From assembly GCF_018446385.1 (NCBI RefSeq), contig NC_055987.1, positions 29,580,202-29,644,201 of the forward strand: a stretch of 64,000 bases of DNA, in the 5' to 3' direction. Both the position numbers and the translations under genes were made by a program. Positions within the stretch are counted from its first letter, which is position 1. The number at the start of each line of letters is the position of its first letter. The notes beneath the pieces are model-generated. The model saw only the letters and a list, made by a program, of their open reading frames with translations. It had not been told where the DNA came from and searched no databases. Source of the DNA: Zingiber officinale. Taxonomy: Eukaryota > Streptophyta > Magnoliopsida > Zingiberales > Zingiberaceae. This document shows, in pieces, positions 46,412-56,858 of the stretch.

Positions 46412-47608
46412 ATGGGTTGCATCTCCTCTAGATTGCTTACGGCCGCCGACCTTGGCGGTGATCTCTTGTTCTCCGGCGTTGATAAGGCTGACGCTGGCGG
46501 CGTCTGCCCCAACCATTTCGTCTGTCTCACCTCCACCACTTACGGCGTCCTCAAACTTGACTATGTCGACGAGAAAGCCACTCCCGACTTTGACGGTCTG
46601 CCGGGTCCGGACGTCGGACAAGGGGAGTCGAGACCGCCGGATTCCTCTCCGCAACCTGCTGAGAAGGAGGAGGATCGCCCTTCGGAGGTCATAGACGCAC
46701 GGGAACTCATGGGGGATCTCGTCGCCGAAACCCCCAGCAGGTCGCCGGCGCAGAGGAAGAAATCGCAGAAACCATCGCCCTCCGTGCGCCGTTCTCCGGA
46801 GGTTAGGAAGTGGTCCATCGGAAAGGAGAATACTCCATTGCGGTCGGAGCGCAAAAGGTCGAATATCGACGCGCACCGTGCCGCCGATCCTTTCCGTTCC
46901 CTGGACAACACGCCGTGGACCAGCTTTGTTTCGTCGATGACGAGGAAACGTACCCCCGGTAGCGGAGGAGGGAGCAAAAAATCTGACAGAGGTTCCGACA
47001 ACTCTCGGTCGAGACGGAGCTTGAGCCCCCTGTTCGATCCCGAACTCGTGGCTATGTTCGAGCTGGAGCACTGCGAGGAGGGGAAGAATATTAAGAAGAC
47101 AGAGCACGATAAGGTCTTTGAAGTTGCTACTTTGCTTCAGTCCTACGAGCGCAAGTGTCCCGAAGGAGGCGAGAACTCGGTTGTCCTCTACACCACCACG
47201 CTCAGGGGCATCAGAAAGACCTTTGAGGATTGCAACACTGTCAGATCGCTGATCGAGTCCTACGGCGTTGGCATTGTGGAGAGGGACATCTCCATGGACT
47301 GCGGGTACAGGGAGGAGCTGCGGATGCTGATGAGGAAGAAGGAGGTCAAGGTCCCTATGGTCTTCATCAAAGGCCGGTATATCGGTGGCCTGGAAGAGAT
47401 AGCTAGATTGGAGGACGAAGCAAAATTGGAGCTTTTGCTGAAGGGGTTACCGAGTGCGGCCAAGTGGTGCGAGGGCTGCGGCGGACTGCGGTTCGTCATG
47501 TGCATGGACTGCAATGGCAGTTGCAAGGTGTTGGATTCCCAGAAGAACAAAGTGGAATGTGGAGAATGCAATGAGAATGGCTTGATCCACTGCCCCATAT
47601 GCTGTTAA
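46412..47608 (+). CDS. Glutaredoxin-domain protein with CxxC C-terminus (At5g39865/At3g28850-like)
   Basis: Single-exon, 398 residues. The N-terminus MGCISSRL has Gly2 and Cys3 in an N-myristoylation plus palmitoylation context, so plasma-membrane attachment is likely. Residues 60-250 are Ser/Pro/basic-rich and probably disordered. Residues 255-345 form the glutaredoxin-like domain (VVLYTTTLRGIRKTFEDCNTV, the cis-Pro segment VPMVFIKGRYIGG). The usual CPxC redox site is replaced by TLRGIRK, as is normal in this plant subgroup. The C-terminus has CEGC, CMDC, CGEC and CPICC (residues 353-398), probably binding zinc. Substrate is unknown. The ATG at 46412 is preferred because it gives the acylation motif. 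Confidence 0.92.
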   Translation: MGCISSRLLTAADLGGDLLFSGVDKADAGGVCPNHFVCLTSTTYGVLKLDYVDEKATPDFDGLPGPDVGQGESRPPDSSPQPAEKEEDRPSEVIDARELMGDLVAETPSRSPAQRKKSQKPSPSVRRSPEVRKWSIGKENTPLRSERKRSNIDAHRAADPFRSLDNTPWTSFVSSMTRKRTPGSGGGSKKSDRGSDNSRSRRSLSPLFDPELVAMFELEHCEEGKNIKKTEHDKVFEVATLLQSYERKCPEGGENSVVLYTTTLRGIRKTFEDCNTVRSLIESYGVGIVERDISMDCGYREELRMLMRKKEVKVPMVFIKGRYIGGLEEIARLEDEAKLELLLKGLPSAAKWCEGCGGLRFVMCMDCNGSCKVLDSQKNKVECGECNENGLIHCPICC

Positions 47609-48034
47609 AAACATATGGAGAAACAAAACCCCTTTTTCTTTCTGCGATATATTTGAGGTTTGACTCACTCACCTTGTGTCGATCAAAGGATTAATTGTTT
47701 TATATTAACTCAATAGGCAGCAGGAGTTATTTATCATTTATCAACTTCTTCTATCCAAAAGCTGAGCCTAAGTTAACTCATGGTAGAAGTGATGCAAATA
47801 TGCAACTTCAAGGAAAATGAGCATGATGTGTAGCTAAAAAGTACTTGGTGGTTTTCCTCAAATCCAAAAAGAAACTGAGACCGCAATATTACTCCACATT
47901 TCCCGGAGCGCATTACATATCTTGAATGACCTGTACCCAGCGTAGGGCCATTAAGTAGTTTCGAGGACTATTGAACTCAAAACTACCTGATGACATTTCT
48001 CAACTCCAAAATGTAGACTAAAATCATATTACTA

Positions 48035-48925
48035 GTTCCCATATTCTCAGGAGCACATTTCAAGTCATGGATTATGGATTCTTGATATGCAAACTAGTAA
48101 CCATGTTACTACTCTTCACACTCCCAAAATCATATATGTGCTTTGATTCATGTAAGTTACATTTATAAAGCAAATCTTCTTGTTGGCCTTTTTACATTGT
48201 AAGTTTGTAATTGAGTAGAGAACTAAAGCTTCCTAGAAGGATATCAAACCAATCTTATAATTAAGATCTAGACTTTTGAAGTTATCAGGGACTATTTTCA
48301 TAATAGTTGGGCTGACTTCATGATTTCAAGGGAGGATTACTTGCCTATGTTTATTGAAAACAAGCAGGTTACATGAACAATGAAGGTCTTTTCACTAGCC
48401 ACCTTATAGGAGTAGAAACATTGCAGATTTTGACGGATGGAGACATTGAGAGTTTATGAATTGGATGAGATGAAAGGATTTGCAGGTTGATCAGTTTGGC
48501 AAGGGTAAAACAATGACTACAGCTGGTTAGGAGTTTCTTTTTGGAAATTGAAAACAGGGGTAAGAATTTGCAACTAATTAAAATGTGCATGTGAATTTGC
48601 CTTGCATGGTGCCACCGACTAGAATTTCAAACCGATGAAAATAGTCACTCATAACTTCAAAAGCCTAGATCTTTGTTATAAGGTTAGTTCGATGTCCTTC
48701 TAAGAAGCTTTAGTTCTCTACTCAGTTACAAACTTATAATATGAAAAGGCTACCAAGAAGATTTGCTTTACGCACGCAACTTCCATGACTCAAAGCACAT
48801 ATATGATTTTGAGAGTGTGGAGAATAATAACATGGTGCTAATTTATGGTTTGGAGTTGAGAAAGATCATCAAATAGTTTTAGATATTTGCATATCAGTCA
48901 TCCATGACTTGAAAGAACATGAGAA
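48035..48925. repeat. Long imperfect inverted repeat (arms about 270-290 bp, spacer about 330 bp)
   Basis: The left arm is about 48035-48306 and the right arm about 48634-48925 in reverse complement. Matching landmarks include GAAAATAGTC, ATAACTTCAAAAG, AAGCTTTAGTTCTCTACTCA, AAGAAGATTTGCTTTA, CAAAGCACATATATGATTTT and CATGACTTGAAA. The right arm has an extra segment (TTTGGAGTTGAGAAA...) that in the left flank lies further out, so the arms are rearranged at one end. No coding or transposon termini were identified. Confidence 0.8.
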
Positions 48926-50664
48926 ATAGTAAAGGGCAAAATGCTCTCCATGATTTATCTGCTTATATCTTGTCTTGGGGTCGATGATACTGTACCGTTT
49001 GGTGTGAGTGATATCACTTTTTTACTCCAATTTACATGCACAACAAAGAGAAAAACAAACTCATCCAATATTTACAATTTGGAGCTTCATCAATTCTTTA
49101 TACTATTTTCTTCATGTCTAATTTCGATGTTGTATCAACCTGTACAGAATTGCAAAGACAAGGTAGCAAAGTGTGACTAAAAAGAAGCAATTGAAGTTAC
49201 AAAGCAAAGGAAGAGTTTCTGCATCACTTCTCTAGCCAGTGTCTAGTGGCAGAGCTATCTCCCACATGTTACTGTGATCAAGACACAACATTGTCTCTTA
49301 ACTAACTATTTTTTAGAGTTCTGACCACTGAACCCAATGGCTACTGTTTTGAATACTTAACTAAGATCTTTGATTATGGTCGATTATGTAGATACACTTA
49401 AAATTTACTGTCTTTACTGTTTCTTCAACCAGCAATTCAATTGATTCCTTATGGTGTCTTGTAGTTGAGTTAATTTCCAAAACAGTGCCGAGATGAAGTT
49501 AAAACAAGGCACTCAAAAAGTCAAAATGCTAAAATCACGTCACTTTACTGATGTTGGTGGGGTTTGCACTCTTAGGAGGAATGGGCAAGTTCCAGATCCA
49601 TAAAGCAAAGGAGTCAACCAATGCCAAGATTATATTCCCCTATTGCCTGCCACATCATTCAAGATCGGTATGCATAATTTTGAAATATTCCATATGCTTC
49701 TCCTCTCAATTTCTTTTCCTCCAGGCATTTGAATGCAGTGGTGTTTGTTAACTGTCCTTTAGGAGAGATTCTTCAAGAAAACGTAAGGGATAGACTTATC
49801 TTGATCTTGCTCAGTAGGGTTCTGTGATATTTTACTCCCTCTGGTAATTCCTTATTCTCAAATGATAATTTATAAGATTCATATGGTAGTATCAAATAGG
49901 CCGGGCTACCGACAACAGTATGCTAAAACTCAGATTGTATCGTGTCGTGACTAGCCAAAAGATATGATCATGTTGCGAGACGTGCAGGGCTGAGCACAAC
50001 TCGTATGTCTGAGCTGAGCATAACTCAACAAAAACAGTGTCTGATTTATCAATTAAAAAGATTAGTTTGAAAGTATTTTTGCCCACTAAATATGCTAAAT
50101 TAATCTTAACAAAATTTTAAAAATTGTCTATGATTATTGACTTGAGCAACATGGGTCATGACTTGAAGTATGGTTCATGTCTATTTTGGTGTGATTTGAT
50201 AAAATAGCTCCTTCCATTTTGATCTATTTTGATTCAACGCCAGAAGATATTTTTGTTAATTTACAATTATCAAATTTATTCTATCTAATAACATAGATAT
50301 CAAAATATTAATTGATAAATACATTGTAATTTCTTTTTATTTTACACTTTTTTTTCTATTATTATTCTTATTATTATTTTATAAAACTCATCCAGAGTTT
50401 CCATCAAGAAGAAAAGAAAAAGTAAATATGTAACTTGTATCTACAAATATAAATTAAAGATTAGTAAAATAAATTAATTCAATATTAAAATAATAAAATA
50501 ATTAAATTGTTAATATACATTAAAAAACAAAGGAATTAGTACAATTAAATAACTTAATCATATATAAACATGAAAAACTTAAATTTGAATTACAATTTAT
50601 TGGAGGGGGAATTTAAATCTCCTGGTCCACAATCCATGGTTTGCCCACTATAAGATTTTGATAC

Positions 50665-50910
50665 CTTTCATCTAGTAAATTTATTTGAGAAAATTATCTA
50701 AAGTATCTCAATTTGTACATAAATTATAATTTTTTAATATTTTTTTTACCTTATCAATCTATTTAATTAATTTTTTTTCCAACTTTGATCCCCCAAAAAA
50801 AACTAAATTAAATACATTGATAAGATAAAAAAATTTTAAAAAAATTATAATTTATGTACCAAATTGAGATACTTTAGACAATTTTGTTGAATAAATTTAC
50901 TAGATAAAAG
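50665..50910. mobile_element. Fold-back MITE-like palindrome (about 246 bp)
   Basis: The arms TCTAGTAAATTTATT...CTAAAGTATCTCAATTTG...TACATAAATTATAATTT and their reverse complement meet near 50785 with hardly any spacer. It is AT-rich and non-coding. The flanking duplication was not resolved. Confidence 0.75.
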
Positions 50911-51130
50911 TCATTGAAATCGATTTAATTGGCAAATTTAAAAAAAAACCATTAAAAAGTAGGAGACTCATATATCACATGCTAATTATATTAACATCTT
51001 CCTTTTATTAACACTCATTCATATTTATTTTAATATTAATTCTTATTATTTTTTCAAAAAAAACTGTCACTCAATGAGATATTTTTAATCAGTTAAAAAT
51101 TAATCTCAAAATCTATAGAAGTAAAACACA

Positions 51131-51677
51131 TAGAGCCGTCAATTTAGATTAGGCACGTCGGATTAACCCGTCCCGCCAAACAATTTAAGCAGGTTGGGTT
51201 AGAATTTTATCAACCCAAGTTCACCGTGGGCCGACCCGCCTAGGCCCGCGACCCGCGCGGGTCGGTCCGCTCGGGCTTGGGTTGGTCCGCGGGTTGAAAA
51301 ACACATGTAAACTAAGTTTTAGGCTAATTTATTATCTTTCTTTGTTATAATTTTGAAATAAAAATAGTACTTTTCATCTAACATAAATACTAGTTTGTGT
51401 TCATTTATATTTAAAATATATGTTTATGTATACATTTAATTGTAGAAAATTTTTTCGAAGTAAAATGTTGAAGATATGAAATATTTTTTAATTTTTTTAA
51501 AAGTTTTTGATGGGCCCGCGGGTTGGCCCGCAAAATCCGCAATCCGCCTTAGAATGGGTTGGGTTGAAAATTTTCTAACCCGCCAAGTTGACAGATTGGC
51601 CCACCCCGCCCCGCCAAATGGTTAGCTTGTTATGGACTGACCCACACCATCACGAGTTGACCCGTCTGACAACTCTA
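51131..51677. mobile_element. hAT-type MITE (547 bp)
   Basis: The ends TAGAGCCGTCA and TGACAACTCTA are inverted repeats differing by two transitions. The 8-bp flanks AAAACACA (51123-51130) and AAAATACA (51678-51685) differ at one base, the duplication length of hAT elements. Inside, GGGTTGGGTT, GGCCCGC and CCCGCC words recur in both orientations near the two ends. No transposase is present, so it is non-autonomous. Confidence 0.82.
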
Positions 51678-52269
51678 AAAATACATAGCAACGGTGTTAA
51701 CAAGTGGAGGCTATTAAAATTAAAATTATTACGCCACCACATTTGTCTTTTTCCCTAATTATGTGAAGAAGTAAGTTCGATTCTACTTATACAAATACTA
51801 CTTAAATCCACCCAGACAGTGCCATGTGTACATCAAATATCCACTTATATATATTTTTAATAAAAAAAATTGGGTATTTTGTACCCATGGCACTAACTGA
51901 GTGGGTTCAAATTGTGTAGGTACAGATAGGATTGACTCACATGTGAAGAAGTTAAAATTAATGTACCACATCACGCAAAATTTTTGCATCGGATCGTAAT
52001 TAAAATCCCAATAAAAAAATCATTAAGGCAAAGTCTCTTTCCAGACGAGCACTAGGAAAAGTTCTTCAGGCCTCGATCACTTGGAACTAGACAACTCTAT
52101 CGATTCCGATCGATCACCTTGTGCAGGCACATCGTCCACAAGCGATAAGCGACAAGCTTGAGAGCCTCCTCCTCCTCCTCCTTCTTCCTCGAACACCACC
52201 CACACCGTGCTTATCGTCGTCTCCAATTTCTTCCAGAACAGGGCGCTCGACGACTCCTTCCCGCACCCA

Positions 52270-53232
52270 TTACTTCCTCTGTTGCATTCTCCGTCGGATG
52301 ACGTCGGAACTCGGAACCCGGCTCCTGTGCTCGATCGAAGCCACCTCCGCTGCTGTGATGATCCGGACGTAGGGATAGTCCAAATGGCTCTTCCCGATCA
52401 CGTCAGCCGTGCTCCTCTTGCAGCTCTCGTAGAAATCATAGAGGCTTGGCGTTTGCGCGCACGCCCTGCGCAGGATCTCCGCCGCCGAACTCTTCGATCG
52501 CTCGTCGAGCTCGGGGTAGCCGGCGATCACAGCTTCCACCTCCTCGGAGAAGCTCTCGTACACCCTGATGCTCTCCCTCACCACAATGTTGAACGCCGAT
52601 TGCATGGCTCGGCTCGCGGCCGACGTGTTCTCCGGCAGGCAAACCATCGCCCGGTCGAGAAAAGTTTGACTTTTGCGCAGGCTGTACAAAGCCGCTTTTT
52701 CCGGTGGTCTAGACGCAGGGAGCTTCGCCGGACGCAGACCGCCCGCCGGATCGATCGCCCAGCCGAGCCTCTCCTCTAGGAACGCCGCGTAGCCGAGGAG
52801 GAACCCATTTCTCCCCGCCGCCCACCGGGCGGCGACCAGGTCCACCTTGAGCTCGCCGCACGCCCACATCCCGCGCAGGTCCTGCTCGAAGTACCGGTCG
52901 CCTCCGCGGAGCAGCCGGTGGAGCAGCAGCAGCGTCTTGACCGCCGCCGCGTCGTCGTCCTGGCCGGCGGCCGCAAGGCGCGCCGAGAGCCGCCGGGAGA
53001 GGAAAGTGATCGACCCCGGAGCGTTAGAGACGAGGAAGAGTATCTCGTGCACCAGCTCCTCTCCGGCGCCGTGCTTGCTGCTGCCGTCGATGCACCGGGA
53101 CACGGCTGCATCGATCTCCGCGAGCACGCTCCGGTCGCCAGCCATGTCTCGAGGTCCCGTAGCTTGGTCGATGAACGAGCTCAACGCTGCCAAAATCTTG
53201 CACTTCACCTTCATCTCAAGAAAGATAACCAC
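52270..53232 (-). CDS. ANTH-domain protein, putative clathrin assembly protein
   Basis: Single-exon, 320 residues from the first ATG (53232). The second ATG (53214, MKVKCKILAAL) gives 314 residues and better resembles plant relatives, so it may be the real start. ANTH helices visible: residues 54-84 (GAGEELVHEILFLVSN), 98-112 (VKTLLLLHRLLRGGD), 144-156 (FLLGYAAFLEERL), 264-272 (LYDFYESCK) and 286-301 (YPYVRIITAAEVASIE). ANTH proteins bind phosphoinositides and recruit clathrin at the plasma membrane or trans-Golgi. The KATxH-type lipid-binding motif is not evident; the equivalent stretch reads SRCIDGSSK. The tail is short, without NPF or DLL clathrin/adaptor motifs. It belongs with the small At1g33340/At1g25240-like members; the exact subgroup is uncertain. 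Confidence 0.88.
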   Translation of the reverse strand: MVIFLEMKVKCKILAALSSFIDQATGPRDMAGDRSVLAEIDAAVSRCIDGSSKHGAGEELVHEILFLVSNAPGSITFLSRRLSARLAAAGQDDDAAAVKTLLLLHRLLRGGDRYFEQDLRGMWACGELKVDLVAARWAAGRNGFLLGYAAFLEERLGWAIDPAGGLRPAKLPASRPPEKAALYSLRKSQTFLDRAMVCLPENTSAASRAMQSAFNIVVRESIRVYESFSEEVEAVIAGYPELDERSKSSAAEILRRACAQTPSLYDFYESCKRSTADVIGKSHLDYPYVRIITAAEVASIEHRSRVPSSDVIRRRMQQRK

Positions 53233-53815
53233 TACACTCCTATAACCAGTAACATCTCATGCCGCTCTGCTCGCAATTGCAAGAATAAATCCTGTGATGA
53301 AGAACGAGGTCTGTGCCCAGAAAACTATTGACAGAAAAGAAAGGAAACCACATTAAGATCTTTACTAATCATATTCCCAAGTCAACTCTCGGTGGGCGGA
53401 ATCCAGTTCGTGGGGAATTGGATTCTCATTCATCAAAATCTTCTCCTATTAGCATGAACAATTGAGTTTGACTCAGAGGCCTCTTTTTTCTTTTCATTTC
53501 TGATCTGGATTCCCAGAAACATATCTCAGAAAGAGAACATGGCAGGGGAATGAACAACAATAAATTCTTTGGGTTTGTCTACTCTCCCACTTGCTCAGCA
53601 ATATTCCCCTATATAATTAACCTCGTATCTACTGGATCCGCACTATTTAGAACTATGAACGATAGGTCTTCGGTTGTTTAAGAGATTTGAACAGTAAGAA
53701 CTCAGAGCAACACTAAGAAAACAATAACACATTGACATGTTCAGATTGGATGCATGAGAGTTTGTATGATAAGTGGCGTTAATTTAGCTTAGAGGGAATT
53801 GCAAGTTTTTTCTGT
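53233..53815 (-). other. Upstream region of the ANTH gene
   Basis: About 580 bases without coding support, presumably including the promoter and 5' UTR. I saw no confident TATA box. Confidence 0.5.
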
Positions 53816-54696
53816 GAATCAAATTATTTCAGACAATCAATTTATAGGTGTTGATGCGGCGGAATTCTGGAAGTCCCCATGTGTTCCATGTAGTTAAAAA
53901 TAGTGGTCAGCTGGTCAGTTAAAGTTAAAGTCAAAGTTAATCATACATGACCCAAAAGGAATTGGCCATAGCCTAGATGAGAGTCGGGTCTAATCAAACC
54001 AATTCAGAACACTCATCTCAAAGATTCGAGTTTGATTAAAGACAAGTTAGTTATCATATCTCTTAGATCCCGACATCATCTGAATCTTATCCTCAAATCC
54101 TAACATCACTTGAGCCTTAGTTTTAGATCACGACATCATCTGGGTCTTAGTCTCAGCCTTAGATACCGGCATCACCCGGGCCTCAGTCTCAGATCTTGAC
54201 ATTACCCAAGCCTCAGTCTCAATTTTAAATTTCGGCATCATCCAAACCTCAGTCTCAAATCCTAGCATCAATTTCAGTTCCAAACATCATTCAAGTCTTG
54301 ACCTCAACTATTGACATCCTCTCTGTTTCAGTATCATATGTCAGCATCCTATCTCGCCTCAGGTTTAAATCCTGACATCCTATCTCGGCCTTAATCACTA
54401 ACATCCCCCATACCTCAGTCTCAAATCCAAGCATTGTTCTTGCTTCGGCCTCAGTCGTCGTCTATCCTCAGGTCACTCAACCTCGATCTTATTCCCTTGT
54501 CCTTCGGTCAAACTTACACCCTACGATTAGGCGCATGTGGGAGTGGCATAATCGCCTCATTATGAACAACGATGGGGAATATTCTATAACACATCACACC
54601 GTGTGAATGGAGAAGCAGTTATACGGTTGTTAGATCTAGTTTCCTAGATGTCCTCCTTCCAATACTTGACACCGGATGAAAGGAGGAGTAGCTAAC
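53816..54696. repeat. Repeat-derived region with degenerate tandem repeats
   Basis: From 54063 to 54470 phrases of the form CAGTCTCAAATCCxxxCATCA recur about eleven times with a spacing near 35-40 bases, heavily diverged. The flanking parts lack recognisable termini or genes. Confidence 0.55.
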
Positions 54697-56406
54697 TGTA
54701 GGATCAATGCACATGAGAGAGGGGGGAGTGGTGAATCACATGTCTTTTAAAAAACTTATTTTTTTCGTCTTTTAAAAACAAAGTTCGCAGCGGAATAAAA
54801 CAACACAAAACCAAAATACAAGAACACAAACTCAAGGAGTTACTTGGTTCGGAGTTTTCGGCGACTCCTACTCCAAGACCCACGATCCCTCAGACCGTAT
54901 CAATGGATAATCTACTATAAACGTCTTCCAGAACTGTTGAAAGAGGGAATCGAGTATAATAGTAAACTAAGGACAAGTGTAACAATCTACACTTTCCTTT
55001 ATGCAGTAATTAAACACTTAATTAAAATTTTTATTATCCAACACTTGAAGATTATCGGATCAAACTCGGTGTTGGACGACTTCTCTATAGTAGTAGGATA
55101 TTGCAGCATCACAGCACAACGAGAGGATGAAGTTGGAGCAGCCAAAATCCTGAAAGATTGCATATGGAAGTTGTAAATGTGTTGTGTTGAATGGTTGGCC
55201 GAACAACTCTTTTATTGACCATTGAGGGTGCCTTCAAGCCCAATAAAGGTGCCTCCAATAGCAAAAATGATCTTGAAAACTTCGGTCTTGATAAACTTTG
55301 CAGACTGCGCTTTTTATCCTCTCTAGGGCACCTTCCGGATGCTCTAAGGTGCCTCCGCGACACGCTCCAGGGCGCCTCCAACCACATGGGAGGCGCTTTC
55401 ATGCCTTTCTGCGTAAGTCTTCGGCCAAGGCAGTTGAGGCATCTCCACTCGAATAAGAGGCACCTCTACTCGAATAAGAGGCACCTCAGAACACTGTTCA
55501 TCCGAGGCTTGAAGTGCTTTTTCAACCCTGCAACATGAGTCAGTACAAATAACAGACTATACCTTATAAAATAGAGTTAACATAATAAAATATACTAGAT
55601 TATTAATTAGATCCTCTCTTTCCAAGACCAGGATCTTATCATGATCTCAATTTAGATTTCCATAATGAACCAAAATTGGATTGGTGTCTAAATTTCATAT
55701 TTGGAACTCATCCTCACTGGAACACTCTTCTCCAGTGCTTACCTTCACTTATCTGCCAAACATCTGATCCTTTAGACCTGTTTAGGCTTGCTCTAGTTTT
55801 GCTTAGTGTCTGATCAATCTGATCTACTAAGACTTACCTATAAGACTGAGTTAACATAATAGATATAAAATAGTAAGGTAAAACAGTGTTAACAACTTTC
55901 AAGATTTGCTTGTCAGGTCAACCCGAAATCAGTTGGTCACACATGCTTGGAGTTTATTCCTCCAAGACTTCTCATTACATAGGGTTATCTCCTTCTACGG
56001 TTGCCTAACTTCACTCACCAAGATTTTCCCCACCTAGTTTCGCTTACTAGGGCTTAGCTTCACTCACTAGAACTTCCATTGCCTGACTTCACTCACTAGG
56101 ACTTTCACCACCTAGCTTCACTCACTAGGGCTTAACTTCACTCATTAGGACTTCCACCACCTAACTTTACTCATTAGGGCCTGACTTCACTCACCAGGAC
56201 TTTTACCATCTAACTTTACTCACTAGGACCTGACTTCACTTATCAGGACTTCTACCACCTAGCTTCACTCACTAGAGAATGACTTCACTCACCAAAACTT
56301 TCCCTTGCCTAATCTTCAATTAGGATTAGTCACTTAGTAGATTTCTTATCTGCCTAACCTTCGATTAGGATTTACCTTTGCTAGTCATCTTATCATTGTT
56401 GGTACA
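54697..56406 (-). mobile_element. Copia-type solo LTR or LTR fragment (about 1.7 kb)
   Basis: It starts TGTAGGATCAATGC and shares GAGAGGGGGG...GGTGAATCA and CGCAGCGGAAT with the solo LTR at 17282. It also has a similar array of CTTCACTCACTAGGACTTxCACC units (56020-56290). The right edge near GGTACA (56406) is tentative, and no target duplication was found. Strand is inferred from analogous gag-only elements. The 55191-55538 frame inside it has no homology. Confidence 0.6.
56020..56290. repeat. Tandem repeat of CTTCACTCACTAGG units
   Basis: About eight units of ACCTAxCTTCACTCACTAGGxCTT, in which 'accept' versions alternate ACTAGG and ACCAGG. The period is 35-40 bases for a pair. Confidence 0.7.
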
Positions 56407-56858
56407 ATTTATGTTAGATTTTGAGGGATATCCTAAGACAATTGTCTTACGATTTTTACTAAATATAGATTCATTATTTGAGTGCATATTATATGTTTGA
56501 TTGTCTTAAACTCATTTACTGAATGCTCGTAATACAATTCATAGCATGAGAGAAATTATGATTGGATCACAACTAGTGATTATCTCTACATGCACAATTA
56601 TGAACATATTGAAATTTCTCTAGTCGTCAAATTGATGCATTCGGGCATCATCAATTCTATTAGACTAGCATGAGTTATACTCCTTGGTTCGCCAAGCTGC
56701 TGTTTTCTCACTGGCTAAAGGTATTGGATTGTCGAAAGTTAAACGTGAATACTAGTTATGGTAACTAGTTCATTGGAGTGACTCACTGTAAGACTTTATA
56801 TAGTTATCTATATATATGGATATGTCTGTAAAGCTCTTACTGCAGTTCGAGTGTAAGT
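56407..56858. other. Unassigned AT-rich segment
   Basis: There is no coding support and no recognisable termini. It resembles flanking retroelement sequence. Confidence 0.4.

Larger units (their letters stand above)
47609..52269. other. Intergenic region with inverted repeats and MITEs
   Basis: Between the glutaredoxin-like gene and the ANTH gene, no frame has homology. The region holds a long inverted repeat (48035-48925), a fold-back element (50665-50910) and a hAT-like MITE (51131-51677); the rest is AT-rich. Confidence 0.65.

Noticed and set aside
46340..47107. 255-residue frame on the minus strand
   Set aside because: It is antisense to the glutaredoxin-like gene in a GC-rich coding region and shows no protein family features.
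49545..49760. Possible small gene (LVGFALLGGMGKF)
   Set aside because: No family match, no splice or promoter support, and the frame is short in AT-rich sequence.
52207..52779. 190-residue plus-strand frame
   Set aside because: It lies opposite the ANTH gene; GC-rich codon bias on the real strand opens it. No homology seen.
54692..56411. Target-site duplication around the LTR at 54697
   Set aside because: CTAAC on the left is not repeated at the right edge, so no duplication is claimed.
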